Notes under the pieces: model-generated
Database searches by the model: none
Told to the model about the DNA's origin: nothing
The model's input: only the letters and a program-made list of their open reading frames with translations
Shown: piece by piece, positions 1 through 6,700 of the stretch
Layout of the letters: each line of letters opens with the position of its first letter
How positions within the stretch are numbered: the stretch's first letter is position 1
From: CAYLXU01 sp964388055
GTDB lineage: Bacteria; Patescibacteriota; Minisyncoccia; UBA6257; JACRHW01
Direction: 5' to 3'
Assembly (NCBI GenBank): GCA_964388055.1
Contig: CAYLXU010000032.1
Span: 1-9,846 of the forward strand
DNA: 9,846 nt
Program-made: the position numbers and the translations under genes

Positions 1-7
1 TTTTGTT

Positions 8-124
8 TGCCGGTGTTTTACTTGCGTAGGCCCCACCTCTTCCCATTCCGAACAGAGTCGTGAAAATACGCAAGCTCGATGATACTATCTGCTTCGGTGG
101 AGGGGAAAGTAGAGTATGCCGGCA
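8..124 (+). rRNA. rrf: 5S ribosomal RNA (complete)
   Basis: This is the structural RNA of the large ribosomal subunit, about 117 nt, a normal bacterial length. The closing helix I is visible: TGCCGG at 8-13 pairs with CCGGCA at 119-124, extended inwards by two G-U pairs. The conserved loop block CCCATTCCGAAC lies at about 41-52, in a typical loop C / helix III context. The helix IV arm at about 80-115 contains a TTCG turn. Only seven bases precede the gene, so whether 23S lies immediately upstream cannot be seen. A T-rich run at 141-150 and a hairpin terminator at 171-187 follow. The exact ends are inferred from helix I pairing. Confidence 0.95.
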
Positions 125-164
125 TACAAAAGTACTGGTGTTTTTTTATTGTATATATAAAATT

Positions 165-200
165 AAAAAAACCGAGATTGTCTCGGTCTTTATTTTTATT
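165..200. terminator. Bidirectional intrinsic terminator
   Basis: ACCGAGA (171-177) and TCTCGGT (181-187) form a perfect 7-bp stem with a TTG loop. On the plus strand it is followed by a T-rich tail (188-200). On the minus strand the A run at 165-171 supplies a T tail. It lies between the convergent 5S gene (+) and the 65-aa gene (-), whose stop codon is at 196-198, so it can end both transcripts. Confidence 0.85.
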
Positions 201-393
201 GTCTTAGGAGCTGTTCCGTTGTGACGTCTGGATCTCTCGGTTTTGTGACACCTACTAGGCGAGTCTCAAGACTCAACCCTTTTTGTGTGCCAAGGTTTTT
301 TAGATTGTTTGCCCACTTTTGAGCAACACGTTTGCCTCGAAAAGGTCCATATAGGGCTTCTTCCTGTTCGTTTATTGTTACACCAACGAGCAT
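196..393 (-). CDS. Small hypothetical protein (65 aa)
   Basis: I do not recognise a named family. The preferred start is the ATG at 391-393, giving a protein that begins MLVGVTINEQEEALYGPFRG. The Shine-Dalgarno AAGGAGG at 402-408 is then 8 nt upstream. Two further starts lie in frame (ATG at 397-399, GTG at 400-402), but they sit too close to or inside the SD. The protein is soluble and basic in its middle part (GKRVAQKWANNLKNL), with no membrane segment or cysteine. The pattern of a YGPF turn followed by an A-x-x-W helix and a basic tail resembles small uncharacterised proteins of CPR bacteria and phages in which GPF precedes an A..WA helix; this is recall only. It converges on the 5S gene, shares the 165-200 terminator with it and ends in TAA. 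The strong SD, sensible spacing and dedicated terminator argue that it is a real gene. Its function is unknown. Confidence 0.7.
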   Translation of the reverse strand: MLVGVTINEQEEALYGPFRGKRVAQKWANNLKNLGTQKGLSLETRLVGVTKPRDPDVTTEQLLRQ

Positions 394-397
394 TGGC

Positions 398-408
398 ATC
401 ACCTCCTT
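398..408 (-). promoter_or_regulatory. Extended Shine-Dalgarno of the 65-aa gene
   Basis: On the minus strand the sequence reads AAGGAGGTGAT, an 11-base match to the usual bacterial 16S 3' end anti-SD. It decides the start: the 8-nt spacing from AAGGAGG favours ATG at 391-393 over the ATG and GTG nearer the SD. Confidence 0.75.
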
Positions 409-413
409 GGTCT

Positions 414-446
414 ATTATAAATACCACTATAATATGCACATGTCAA
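414..446 (-). promoter_or_regulatory. Probable promoter of the 65-aa gene
   Basis: The minus strand has a perfect -35 TTGACA at 441-446. At 17-bp spacing the -10 would be the weak hexamer TATTTA (418-423). A perfect TATAAT (414-419) lies 21 bp away, which is unusually far, and a transcript starting from it would begin inside the SD. The -35 call is good; the exact -10 is uncertain. Confidence 0.45.
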
Positions 447-464
447 TACAAAATAACATTGACA
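441..464. repeat. Inverted repeat holding two divergent -35 boxes
   Basis: TGTCAAT (441-447) and ATTGACA (458-464) are perfect 7-bp inverted arms around a 10-bp AT-rich centre. Each arm contains a TTGACA -35 box, one firing left towards the 65-aa gene and one firing right. The symmetry may only reflect two divergent promoters, or the repeat may be an operator acting on both. Confidence 0.6.
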
Positions 465-487
465 AATTTTATGATTCTTGATATAAA
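459..487 (+). promoter_or_regulatory. Strong sigma70-type promoter, extended -10
   Basis: This has a consensus -35 TTGACA (459-464), an exact 17-bp spacer and a -10 TATAAA (482-487) preceded by TG at 479-480 (extended -10). The predicted start is near 494. It is among the best-matching promoters in the window, yet no substantial ORF follows before two terminators. Confidence 0.75.
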
Positions 488-493
488 GATAAT

Positions 494-540
494 GCCGGTT
501 ATGAGTGAATTGTGATTGTCTTCGGGCAGTCTTCTTTTTA
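494..540 (+). ncRNA. Candidate short RNA or attenuated leader
   Basis: The predicted transcript runs from the consensus promoter (start near 494) to the T-tract after the TTCG hairpin, about 46 nt. If the first terminator leaks, it would extend to the second terminator near 596, about 100 nt. Its 5' end GCCGG (494-498) can pair with CCGGC (551-555), an alternative longer fold. The only coding potential is the four-codon ATG-AGT-GAA-TTG with TGA at 513-515, which has no SD and a stop abutting the hairpin, as in some leader peptides. It matches no RNA family I recognise. Function and even expression are inference. Confidence 0.35.
514..539 (+). terminator. Intrinsic terminator with UUCG tetraloop
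   Basis: GATTGTC (514-520) pairs fully with GGCAGTC (525-531) across a TTCG loop (521-524): 7 bp including two G-U pairs, closed by the very stable C(UUCG)G tetraloop. The T-rich tail TTCTTTTT follows at 532-539. It lies only about 20 nt after the predicted start of the strong upstream promoter. Confidence 0.7.
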
Positions 541-567
541 AAAAATCTCGCCGGCCTTTTTCTTTTT

Positions 568-596
568 AAAAGCGCTATGCGCGTTTTTTATTTTTT
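568..596 (+). terminator. Second intrinsic terminator
   Basis: GCGC (572-575) pairs with GCGC (579-582) around a TAT loop. The flanking AAAA (568-571) can pair with T's after a bulged G583. The tail is TTTTTTATTTTTT (584-596). It stands directly upstream of the -10-like element of the next gene and insulates it from the 459-487 promoter. Confidence 0.55.
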
Positions 597-599
597 GTG

Positions 600-605
600 T
601 ATAAT
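600..605 (+). promoter_or_regulatory. Possible -10 box upstream of the 623 gene
   Basis: A perfect TATAAT stands 18 bp before the ATG at 623. No convincing -35 is found at 16-18 bp spacing (the stretch is the GCGC hairpin). Transcription from it would start near 612 and leave a leader of about 11 nt, removing the weak GAGGA (606-610) SD-like site from the mRNA. The element is plausible but unproven. Confidence 0.35.
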
Positions 606-622
606 GAGGACACAGCCTCAAA

Positions 623-1402
623 ATGAATCGTGCAACCAAACAACTTGTTATCGGATCAATTTATATGACAATCTTTGGGTTGTTTATGTTTGGTGCGTAT
701 TGGAACTGGTTCAAGCCAATTCCGACTTGTTTTGATACAAGGCAGAATCAGAATGAAACAGGTGTAGATTGTGGAGGGGTTTGTATATCTTGCGCACTGA
801 AATATCCAAAGGCGCTTGAGGTGGTTTCCAAAAAGATTCTTCCTGTTGCCGCATCACGGAGTGATGTGCTTGTGCAGATTAAAAATCCAAATTTGACCGT
901 TGGTGCAGGAGTGATTGAGTACCATATTGCATTGCGGGGACATGTAAATGAGCTTTTGGAGGAACGTGACGGTACTACGTTTGTGTATCCGGGAAAATTA
1001 AAATATGTATATGAATCCGGGTTTGGTGTGGGGGCGACAAACGTAAGCAGTATTGAATTTAAAGTGATCAACGCCGAATTTCTGCCCGAGGAACAGTTTT
1101 ACTTCAAGGACCTAATTGCCTCGAACGTGCGGCTCGAAAAGCAGGGGGGTTCGTTTCGAATCATCGGAACAGCACGTAATAATGGAGATCTCACCTTGGA
1201 TGAGCTTTATGTAACAGGTTTGGTTTTTGATCACAACAAGAGGAATGTTGTTGCTGTTTCAAAGACCCTTTTGAGAACGATTTTGGGGAGAGAACAGCGA
1301 TTTTTTGAGATATCATTTCCAGAATCGCTCCTGCAGTTCGTTCCACTCACGGAGGGAGAACCTGTGGAGATAGAACTTGCCGCTCCTCCCTTGCAGAGGT
1401 AG
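623..1402 (+). CDS. Membrane-anchored extracytoplasmic protein with Cys motif
   Basis: This 259-aa protein has one N-terminal membrane segment (about residues 8-30, from LVIGSIYM to WNWF) that acts as an anchor or uncleaved signal, leaving the rest outside the membrane. Right after it is a compact cysteine motif (C36, C50, C54, C57; C-X13-C-X3-C-X2-C) with the core QNQNETGVDCGGVC. This resembles the short 'QN-GE-GVDCGG-C' motif of surface proteins in CPR bacteria and archaea. The remainder looks like two beta-rich immunoglobulin-like domains: about 75-160 (VLVQIKNPN) and about 165-257 (IIGTARNNGDLTLDELYVTG), the second like FxLYD-type domains. No catalytic motif is seen. The start ATG has only a weak GAGGA 12 nt upstream. 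The gene ends in TAG and is followed by its own terminator, so it is probably monocistronic. Partner and role are unknown; a structural or envelope-display function is inferred. Confidence 0.8.
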   Translation: MNRATKQLVIGSIYMTIFGLFMFGAYWNWFKPIPTCFDTRQNQNETGVDCGGVCISCALKYPKALEVVSKKILPVAASRSDVLVQIKNPNLTVGAGVIEYHIALRGHVNELLEERDGTTFVYPGKLKYVYESGFGVGATNVSSIEFKVINAEFLPEEQFYFKDLIASNVRLEKQGGSFRIIGTARNNGDLTLDELYVTGLVFDHNKRNVVAVSKTLLRTILGREQRFFEISFPESLLQFVPLTEGEPVEIELAAPPLQR

Positions 1403-1436
1403 GGGATGGTAGGATCAGAAGTTATTTTTAGAAAAA

Positions 1437-1461
1437 CCCTCCTTGTGGAGGGCTTTGTTTT
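1437..1461 (+). terminator. Intrinsic terminator after the 623-1402 gene
   Basis: CCCTCC (1437-1442) and GGAGGG (1447-1452) form a perfect GC-rich 6-bp stem with a TTGT loop, preceded by an A run (1432-1436) and followed by CTTTGTTTT. It separates the membrane protein gene from rodA, which therefore needs its own promoter. Confidence 0.85.
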
Positions 1462-1514
1462 GTGTGGTATCTTTCAGAACCGGTGGGGACATGCTATATA
1501 CTAGATACCGAGGT

Positions 1515-2606
1515 ATGTTTCTTACATTACGAAAAATGGATTGGTGGATAATGGCTGCGGTGGGTTATTTTGTCGCGGTAAGTATTCTTATGTTGCGAAG
1601 TCTTCCAGGGGAACAGGGGGTTTCTTTTTTTACCAAACAGATCATTTGGGTTACGTTGGGGGTTAGTATTTTGTTTTTTATTTCAACTATTGATTGGCGT
1701 GCCATTTTTGAGAGTCAAATTTTTGTTGTGGTATTTTATTGTGTTTCTGTTTTGCTTGTTGTAGGTGTTTTGTTTTTTGGTAGCAGGGTTAAGGGGGCTT
1801 CGGCCTGGTTTGAGTTTGGAGGGTTTAGTGTTCAACCCTCTGAAATCGCGAAACTGGGGATTATGCTTATTTTGGCACGATATTTTTCGAGGCGTCATTC
1901 TGATATTTGGCAGCTTAGTTATGTGCTCGTGCCAACATTGTATGTAGCGGGTATTATCGTCCCTGTATTTTTGCAGCCGGATTTTGGATCAGTTGTCGTT
2001 ATATTCGGTATGTTTTCCTTGCTTCTTCTTTTTCTTGGGTTGCGAAAGAGACATGCCATAGTTGGCGTTGCAATCATACTCGTATTACTCGTTGTTGCCT
2101 GGTTTGGGCTCTTAAAAACATATCAAAAGGAGCGAATACTTACCTTTTTTGATCCTTCTCGAGATGTGCTTGGAGCCGGATATAATGCCTTGCAGGCAAA
2201 GGTTGCTGTTGGTTCGAGTGGTTTTTGGGGGAAGGGGCTTGGTCAAGGAACACAAACCCAGATGCGTTTTTTGCCAGAGGCAAGAACTGATTTTATTTTT
2301 GCTGCATACACTGAGGAGTTTGGATTGTTCGGTGCGTTGTTGCTTCTCGGGGCTTTTGGGGTGTTTCTTTGGAGGTTATCATATATAGCGGAACGCGCTC
2401 CAAATAATTTTTCTAAAATCTTCGTTCTTATCTTTTTGCTTAAAATATATATTGAAATGACGGTGAATATAGGAGGAAATATAGGACTTTTGCCCATTAC
2501 AGGAATAGCGCTCCCGTTTGTGAGTTACGGCGGATCAAATTTAATGGTAAACTGTGTTGCGCTAGGCATTATTCAAAGCATTTATATTCGATCGCGCGTT
2601 GCTTAG
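1515..2606 (+). CDS. rodA: RodA, SEDS-family peptidoglycan glycosyltransferase
   Basis: RodA polymerises lipid II into glycan strands in the cytoplasmic membrane, normally with a class B PBP, during cell elongation. From the ATG at 1515 it has 363 aa, close to the usual 370. It is a polytopic membrane protein with about ten hydrophobic segments, the first at residues 10-29. SEDS signatures in order are AWFEFGGFSVQPSE (about 97-110), QPDFGS (154-159), FFDPSRDVLGAGYNALQAKVAVGSSGFWGKG, FLPEARTDFIFA with the expected catalytic Asp at D259, and LPFVSYGGS ending near 341. LGAGY-N-Q-K-A-GS, GKG-GTQ-Q and FLPE-TDFIF are RodA rather than FtsW wording. The start is uncertain: ATG 1491 (GGTGGGG upstream) adds eight residues, and ATG 1536 would trim seven. 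1515 gives a short MFLTLRKMDWW lead typical of the family, but GAGG lies only 1 nt from it. The longer frame back to 1443 overlaps the terminator and is rejected. No PBP2 gene is adjacent. Confidence 0.93.
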   Translation: MFLTLRKMDWWIMAAVGYFVAVSILMLRSLPGEQGVSFFTKQIIWVTLGVSILFFISTIDWRAIFESQIFVVVFYCVSVLLVVGVLFFGSRVKGASAWFEFGGFSVQPSEIAKLGIMLILARYFSRRHSDIWQLSYVLVPTLYVAGIIVPVFLQPDFGSVVVIFGMFSLLLLFLGLRKRHAIVGVAIILVLLVVAWFGLLKTYQKERILTFFDPSRDVLGAGYNALQAKVAVGSSGFWGKGLGQGTQTQMRFLPEARTDFIFAAYTEEFGLFGALLLLGAFGVFLWRLSYIAERAPNNFSKIFVLIFLLKIYIEMTVNIGGNIGLLPITGIALPFVSYGGSNLMVNCVALGIIQSIYIRSRVA

Positions 2607-2609
2607 AAT

Positions 2610-3617
2610 ATGAAGAGGTTTTTTGTTTCTTTTGTGTGTTTAATTGTGGTCGCTGTAAGTGGGGTGGGTCTTTTTTATTTTTTACCGCCGTCTTCCTTTT
2701 CAGAGGCAATTACGGTTACTGTTTTCAAGGGAGATACGTTGGGGAAGGTTGCAGATACGCTCCAAAAAAGGGGGGGTATTCGTTCTGCGAGAGTTTTTGT
2801 TATGTATACAACACTTCTTGGAAGGCATAAGAGTATACAACCAGGCATTTATGAAGTGGTGCCTGGCAGTACTTTAGGAGCCATTTTGGATACACTAACC
2901 GAGGGCCCAGAGAAGAAAAGGATAACTATTCGTGAGGGGATAACCGTGCAGGAAATTGACGCATTGCTTTCCTCCGAGCGTATCATAGAGCAAGGTTCGC
3001 TTATAAGTTTTGTACCTGATGGCGATGTAAAAGAGGTGCTTCTTAGCTATGGTTTTCTTGAACGAAAAGGGAAATATCTTTTAGAGGCATTTTTGTTTCC
3101 AGATACGTATTATTTTATCCAAGGTAGTAGTGTGGATGGAGTGGTTGCCCAGATGGTAGAAAACTTTGAAAAAAGAGTAGGCAAAGAACTTACCGCGTTT
3201 AATAGTAGTGAGAAATATAAAAGGATTATAGTGGCTTCACTCATCGAGAGAGAGGTTGCTAATGAATACGAAAGGGGTTTGGTAAGCGACATCATTTGGA
3301 AACGTCTTGAAGCAGATATGCCTCTCCAAATAGATGCCTCCATTGCGTACGGTGTGTGTGTCGTGTATGGAGAATGTAACCGTATGTTGCGAAAAGATGA
3401 TTTTTTACGGGATATGGGATATAATACGTACACCAGAAAGGGCTTACCTCCTGGACCGATTGGTAGTTTTAGCATAAGCGCCTTGCGTGCTGCGCTTTCT
3501 CCCACCAAGTCTCCTTACTGGTATTATCTCTCAACACCAGACGGAAGGACCTTTTTTTCAAAGACGTTTGAAGAGCATGATGAGTTACGTGGGAGATACC
3601 TCAAAAATCGTTTTTAA
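2610..3617 (+). CDS. mltG: MltG, endolytic murein transglycosylase
   Basis: MltG (YceG family) is a membrane-anchored lytic transglycosylase that cuts nascent glycan strands and is thought to set strand length. The 335 aa are a normal length. Residues 5-24 form one membrane segment. Residues 34-100 look like the LysM-like domain (VTVFKGDTLGKVADTL). The catalytic domain covers about 104-335, with LEAFLFPDTYYF (159-169), VASLIEREVANEYER with the expected catalytic Glu at E213, PLQIDASIAYG (238-248), YNTYTRKGLPPGPI (271-284) and FFSKTFEEHDE near the end. C250 and C256 fall in the segment between the last two conserved blocks. The ATG lies 3 nt after the rodA stop and has no SD, so translation is probably coupled to rodA and the two form one operon. 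The pairing fits function: a polymerase plus the enzyme that releases its product. It ends in TAA with only an AT-rich weak hairpin after it. Confidence 0.95.
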   Translation: MKRFFVSFVCLIVVAVSGVGLFYFLPPSSFSEAITVTVFKGDTLGKVADTLQKRGGIRSARVFVMYTTLLGRHKSIQPGIYEVVPGSTLGAILDTLTEGPEKKRITIREGITVQEIDALLSSERIIEQGSLISFVPDGDVKEVLLSYGFLERKGKYLLEAFLFPDTYYFIQGSSVDGVVAQMVENFEKRVGKELTAFNSSEKYKRIIVASLIEREVANEYERGLVSDIIWKRLEADMPLQIDASIAYGVCVVYGECNRMLRKDDFLRDMGYNTYTRKGLPPGPIGSFSISALRAALSPTKSPYWYYLSTPDGRTFFSKTFEEHDELRGRYLKNRF

Positions 3618-3658
3618 TTTTTAAATCTCTTGACTAAAACCGAAATATAAGTACGGGG

Positions 3659-3686
3659 TTGACTTTTTTTACAAAGGATATATAAT
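3659..3686 (+). promoter_or_regulatory. Promoter of rpoBC
   Basis: The elements are -35 TTGACT (3659-3664), a 16-bp spacer and a perfect -10 TATAAT (3681-3686). The predicted start is near 3693, giving an untranslated leader of about 100 nt before rpoB. It lies 42 bp after the mltG stop, so rpoBC has its own promoter even if some readthrough from mltG occurs. Confidence 0.7.
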
Positions 3687-3697
3687 TAACTTCACTG

Positions 3698-3760
3698 TGC
3701 AAAAAGCCTTAAAAATGACGTGTTAGGTGATTTTGTTTTTTGCAAACTTTTTTGTTTTTT
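3698..3760 (+). promoter_or_regulatory. rpoB leader hairpin with T-tracts (possible attenuator)
   Basis: TGCAAAAA (3698-3705) is complementary to TTTTTGCA (3737-3744), and inside it AAAAT (3712-3716) to ATTTT (3730-3734). Two T6 runs follow (3748-3753, 3755-3760). The layout resembles a weak terminator or attenuator in the long rpoB leader, but the stem is almost all A-T and could be chance in an AT-rich spacer. The rest of 3618-3791 holds nothing else that I can support. Confidence 0.3.
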
Positions 3761-3791
3761 AATAAAAATCAACTTTTAAACATCATCCCCA

Positions 3792-6700
3792 ATGTTTACA
3801 AAAACTAAGGTTTTTTCTCGCTATCAGAAACCAGCTTTGCAGATCCCAGACTTGATTGAGGTGCAGAAGAATTCTTTTAGCTGGTTTATTAGTGAGGGAC
3901 TTCAGGAGCTTTTTGATGAAATTTCTCCTGTAAAAGACTACACCGGTAAAGATCTCGAGCTCTCTGTTACCGGTTATTATTTTGATGAGCCAAAATTTTC
4001 TGAGGAAGAAGCGCATGAGCGCGACTTATCATTTGAGGCGCCTCTTCGAGTGAAGATGCGCCTTTTGAATAAGCGAACAAAGGAAGTTCGTGAACAGGAG
4101 GTATATTTTGGAGATATTCCTTTAATGACCGAGCGCGGTACGTTTATTATTAACGGGGTAGAGCGTGTCGTGGTGTCTCAGCTTATTCGTTCAAGTGGAA
4201 TCTATTTTACTGCGAAAGTGTTCCGAGGGGAAAAGCTTTTTGGAGCAAAAATAATTCCAAGCAGAGGGGTTTGGATTGAATTCGAAACAGAGCCAGACCA
4301 TGGACTTATTATTAAAATCGACCGCAAGCGCAAAATATCCGCAACGGCTTTGTTGCGTATTTTTGGACTTGAAGGAAATGAAGAGATTGAAAGAGCATTT
4401 GCAGGGGTAACTGATGAAAAGGAGTTATTGAAGAAAACACTCGCAAAGGATCCTTCGAAAGACAAGGTGGAGGCGTATGTTGAGATCTATAAGCGTGTGC
4501 GTCCAGGGGATTTGGCGACTCCAGAAAATGCCCAGGCCTTTGTGGATGCAATGTTTTTCCGCGCAGACCGATACGATCTGTCTTCAGCGGGAAGATTTAA
4601 GATGAATAGTCGTCTTGCAATAGAGGGAGAGGATAAATTACTTACTGCTGAAGATCTTGTTGCTATCATAAAGGAAATTATACAGCTCAATAATGATCCA
4701 TCTGCGGATCCGGATGATATCGACCATTTGGGAAATCGACGTGTTAAGGGGGTTGGTGAATTGTTGCAAAGTCGTATGAGGGTTGGTCTCGCTCGTATGC
4801 GCAGAGTTATTCAGGATAAGATGTCTACGAGTGATATTTTTCTTGTGACACCTGCGCAATTGGTAGTACCCCGCCAGCTTATGGCTGTGGTGAAGGAGTT
4901 TTTCTCTTCTTCTCAGTTGTCGCAGTTTATGGATCAGGTGAACCCTTTGGCCGAGGTTGAGCACAAGCGCAGAATTTCCTCTATGGGCCCCGGAGGTCTT
5001 ACAAGGGAGCGGGCAGGTTTCGAAGTGCGTGACGTGCACACAAGTCACTATGGACGCCTTTGTCCAATTCAGACACCAGAGGGTGGTAACGTGGGTCTTA
5101 TTAACTATCTTGCTACGTACGCGCGTGTGCGACAGTTTGGTTTTATTGAAACTCCTTACCTTAAGGTAAAAGATGGAAAAGTAACAAAGGAAATTGAGTG
5201 GCTAAATGCTTATGAGGAAGAGCGGCATATCATAGCCCATGGGGGTGTGAGTTATGACGAGAATGGAAAAATTACTGAGAAAAAAGTTGCGGCAAGAATT
5301 AAGGGGCAGCCCACTATTTGCAACAGAGAGGAGGTCGAATATATCGATATTGCCTCAAACCAGCCATTCAGCATCGCTGCGTCGCTCGTTCCATTTTTGG
5401 AGCATGATGATGCGAATAGAACGCTTATGGGTGCAAACATGCAACGCCAGGCTGTTGTGTACGTGAATCCTGAAGCTCCGCTTGTAGGAACTGGAATTGA
5501 AGAAAAGGTTGCTGAAGATTCCGGATATTTGGTGAAAGCTCCCCATGATGGGGAGGTGGTAGAAGCGGATGCAGATCATGTTGTGCTTCGGGCCGAGGGT
5601 AAAAAAGACCTTTCTTATAAGATCCACCATTTTAGGAGATCGAATCAATTTACATCACTTAGCCAAAGGACGATTGTAAAGAGGGGACAGAAGGTTAAGA
5701 AGGGGCAGGTATTGGTAGATGGGCCTTCTATGCAAAATGGCGTTTTGGGTCTTGGTCAAAATCTTTTGGTTGCGTTTATGCCGTGGGGAGGAGGTAATTA
5801 CGAAGATGCTATCCTTCTTTCTGAACGTGTTGTGCAAGCCGATCGTTTTAGTTCGATTCATATTGAAGAATTTTATGCTGATGTGCGCGAAACAAAGCTT
5901 GGGCCTGAAATGACAACCCCTGATATTCCAAATGTTTCGGAGGACAAACTCAGAAATCTTGATGAAGAAGGTATTATTCGTATAGGAGCAGAGGTGGGGG
6001 CTGGAGATATTCTTGTGGGAAAAGTGTCTCCTAAAGGAGAGACAGATCTTACTGCAGAAGAACGTCTTTTGCGCGCAATCTTTGGAGAGAAGGCGAGAGA
6101 CGTAAAGGACACATCACTTACGCTTCCGCACGGGAAACGTGGAAGGATTGTTGGGATTCGCATCTTTTCTCGTGAACGAGGGGACAAACTTGAGCCAGGA
6201 ATTATTAAGAGGATTCGAGTTGAGGTTGCCGTATTTAGAAAAGTTATGGCAGGTGATAAGCTTGCGGGACGTCACGGAAACAAAGGTGTTATTTCACGCA
6301 TCGTTGCGGTAGAAGATATGCCTTATCTTGAAGATGGAACTCCTGTAGATGTTGTCTTGAACCCTCTGGGTGTGGCGTCTCGTATGAATATCGGACAGAT
6401 TCTTGAGACACATCTTGGTTGGGCTGCTCATGCGAATGGCTATCGTGCCGTTGTTCCTATTTTTAGCGGGACTACGGAAGAAGACATTCGGGAAGAGCTT
6501 AAGAAGGGCGGACTCCCTGAGGATGGAAAAATGGTGTTGTTTGATGGGAGAACAGGAAGTCCTTTTGATCAGAGAGTGACGGTTGGTTACATCTATATGA
6601 TGAAGCTTGATCACCTTGTGGAAGATAAGCTTCATATGCGCTCTATTGGTCCATATTCATTAATTACGCAACAACCGCTTGGTGGAAAGGCGCAACATGG

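Noticed and set aside
285..515. Plus-strand ORF of 76 codons
   Set aside because: It is antisense to the 65-aa gene, crosses the divergent promoters and has no SD or recognisable protein character. Only its last codons coincide with the possible leader peptide.
748..1071. Minus-strand ORF of 107 codons
   Set aside because: It is antisense to the membrane-anchored protein gene, whose membrane segment, Cys motif and domain pattern are convincing. It has no own signals.
1443..1514. Upstream extension of rodA to a non-ATG start at 1443
   Set aside because: It would begin inside the stem-loop of the 1437-1461 terminator and add 24 residues before the normal RodA N-terminus. A start at 1491 or 1515 fits better.
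3110..3508. Minus-strand ORF of 132 codons
   Set aside because: It lies entirely antisense to the conserved catalytic domain of mltG, so it is a shadow frame.
3630..3651. Second TTGACT upstream of rpoB as a promoter
   Set aside because: The nearest -10-like hexamer (TATAAG 3646-3651) is only 10 bp away, and nothing suitable lies at 16-18 bp.
4638..5048. Minus-strand ORF of 136 codons inside rpoB
   Set aside because: It is antisense to highly conserved RpoB blocks including the rifampicin region, with no recognisable domain.
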